DNA from: PMNU01 sp035479875
Lineage (GTDB): Bacteria; Patescibacteriota; Saccharimonadia; Saccharimonadales; UBA4665
Direction of reading: 5' to 3'
NCBI GenBank assembly: GCA_035479875.1
Contig: DATIIH010000006.1
Span: 1 to 21,060, forward strand
DNA: 21,060 bases
The notes below the pieces were generated by a model. The model had not been told where the DNA came from, searched no databases, and was given only the letters and a program-made list of their open reading frames with translations. A program made the translations under genes and the position numbers. Shown here piece after piece: positions 20,835 to 21,060 of this stretch (its first letter is position 1; each line of letters opens with the position of its first letter).

Positions 20835-21060
20835 TTTTTGGAGAGTTTGATCCTGGCTCAGGATGAGCGCTGGCGGCGTGCCTAATACATGCAAGTCGAG
20901 CGGTAAGGCCCCTTCGGGGGTACACGAGCGGCGGACGGCTGAGTAACGCGTAGGAACCTACCCCAAAGTGAGGGATAAGCACCAGAAATGGTGTCTAATA
21001 CCGCATGTGATCTCCGGATTAAAGCTTTATGCGCTTTGGGAAGGGCCTGCGTCCGATTAG
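20835..21060 (+). rRNA. rrs: 16S ribosomal RNA, 5' end (partial)
   Basis: The universal 5' block GAGTTTGATCCTGGCTCAG is at 20843-20861. It is followed by the conserved GCTGGCGGCGTGCCTAATAC and TGCAAGTCGAGCGG. Counting back from E. coli numbering places the mature 5' end near 20835. The V1 hairpin is very short (GGCCCCTTCGGGGGT), and the gene runs off the right edge in V2. The sequence style is consistent with Saccharibacteria, which I judge from memory. A T-run (20833-20839) lies at the 5' boundary. Confidence 0.97.

Overview
The window looks like chromosomal core sequence from a Patescibacteria (CPR) bacterium, most likely Candidatus Saccharibacteria (TM7). The reasons are the 5' end of its 16S rRNA, the compact protein sizes, a threonyl-tRNA synthetase without its TGS domain, and a large VirD4/HerA-like ATPase with a Pro/Ala-rich tail of a kind I associate with this group. 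The phylum is my inference; no database was searched. TGA is used as an ordinary stop several times, so the UGA=Gly code of Absconditabacteria and Gracilibacteria does not apply. tRNAs carry encoded CCA. Promoters are mostly either sigma70-type with 17-18 nt spacers or extended -10 (TGn-TAnnnT) without a clear -35.

Layout. 1-102: C-terminal tail of an IS3/IS481-type transposase. 184-415: tRNA-Val(GAC) with promoter and terminator. 640-869: T-box-like leader of thrS. 893-5797: a plus-strand block of thrS, a HAD-family nucleotidase, an alkyltransferase-like protein and miaA, overlapping or almost abutting, then a separately promoted winged-helix protein and an MBL-fold protein, ending in a bidirectional terminator. 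5862-6071: rpmB on minus, divergent from an M50 peptidase gene (6173-6796). 6812-7044: a rod-shaped RNA candidate followed directly by tRNA-Pro(GGG). 7118-8304: an unknown protein and an ASCH-RNase HI fusion, closed by a 29-bp perfect hairpin. 8434-8810: RNase P RNA. 8881-9929: infC-rpmI-rplT on minus; infC appears to start at AUC. 9998-11521: comM/yifB-type AAA+ gene on minus. 11547-12078: a 0.5-kb A-rich noncoding region with two divergent promoters, each starting a hairpin-rich RNA with CAAAAA linkers, plus a DnaA box and an inverted repeat. 12094-15972: a small membrane protein, a Pro/Ala-rich protein and the TraD/HerA-like ATPase. 16078-20596: gyrB-gyrA. 20644-21060: rRNA promoter, leader and the 5' end of 16S rRNA.

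Functionally the window is dominated by translation (thrS, miaA, infC, L28, L35, L20, two tRNAs, RNase P, 16S) and DNA topology, repair and processing (gyrase, ATL, RNase H, ComM, the coupling-type ATPase). The least explained parts are RNA-level: the thrS leader, the rod RNA before tRNA-Pro and the divergent hairpin RNAs around 11.55-12.08 kb. These are the best candidates for something undescribed.
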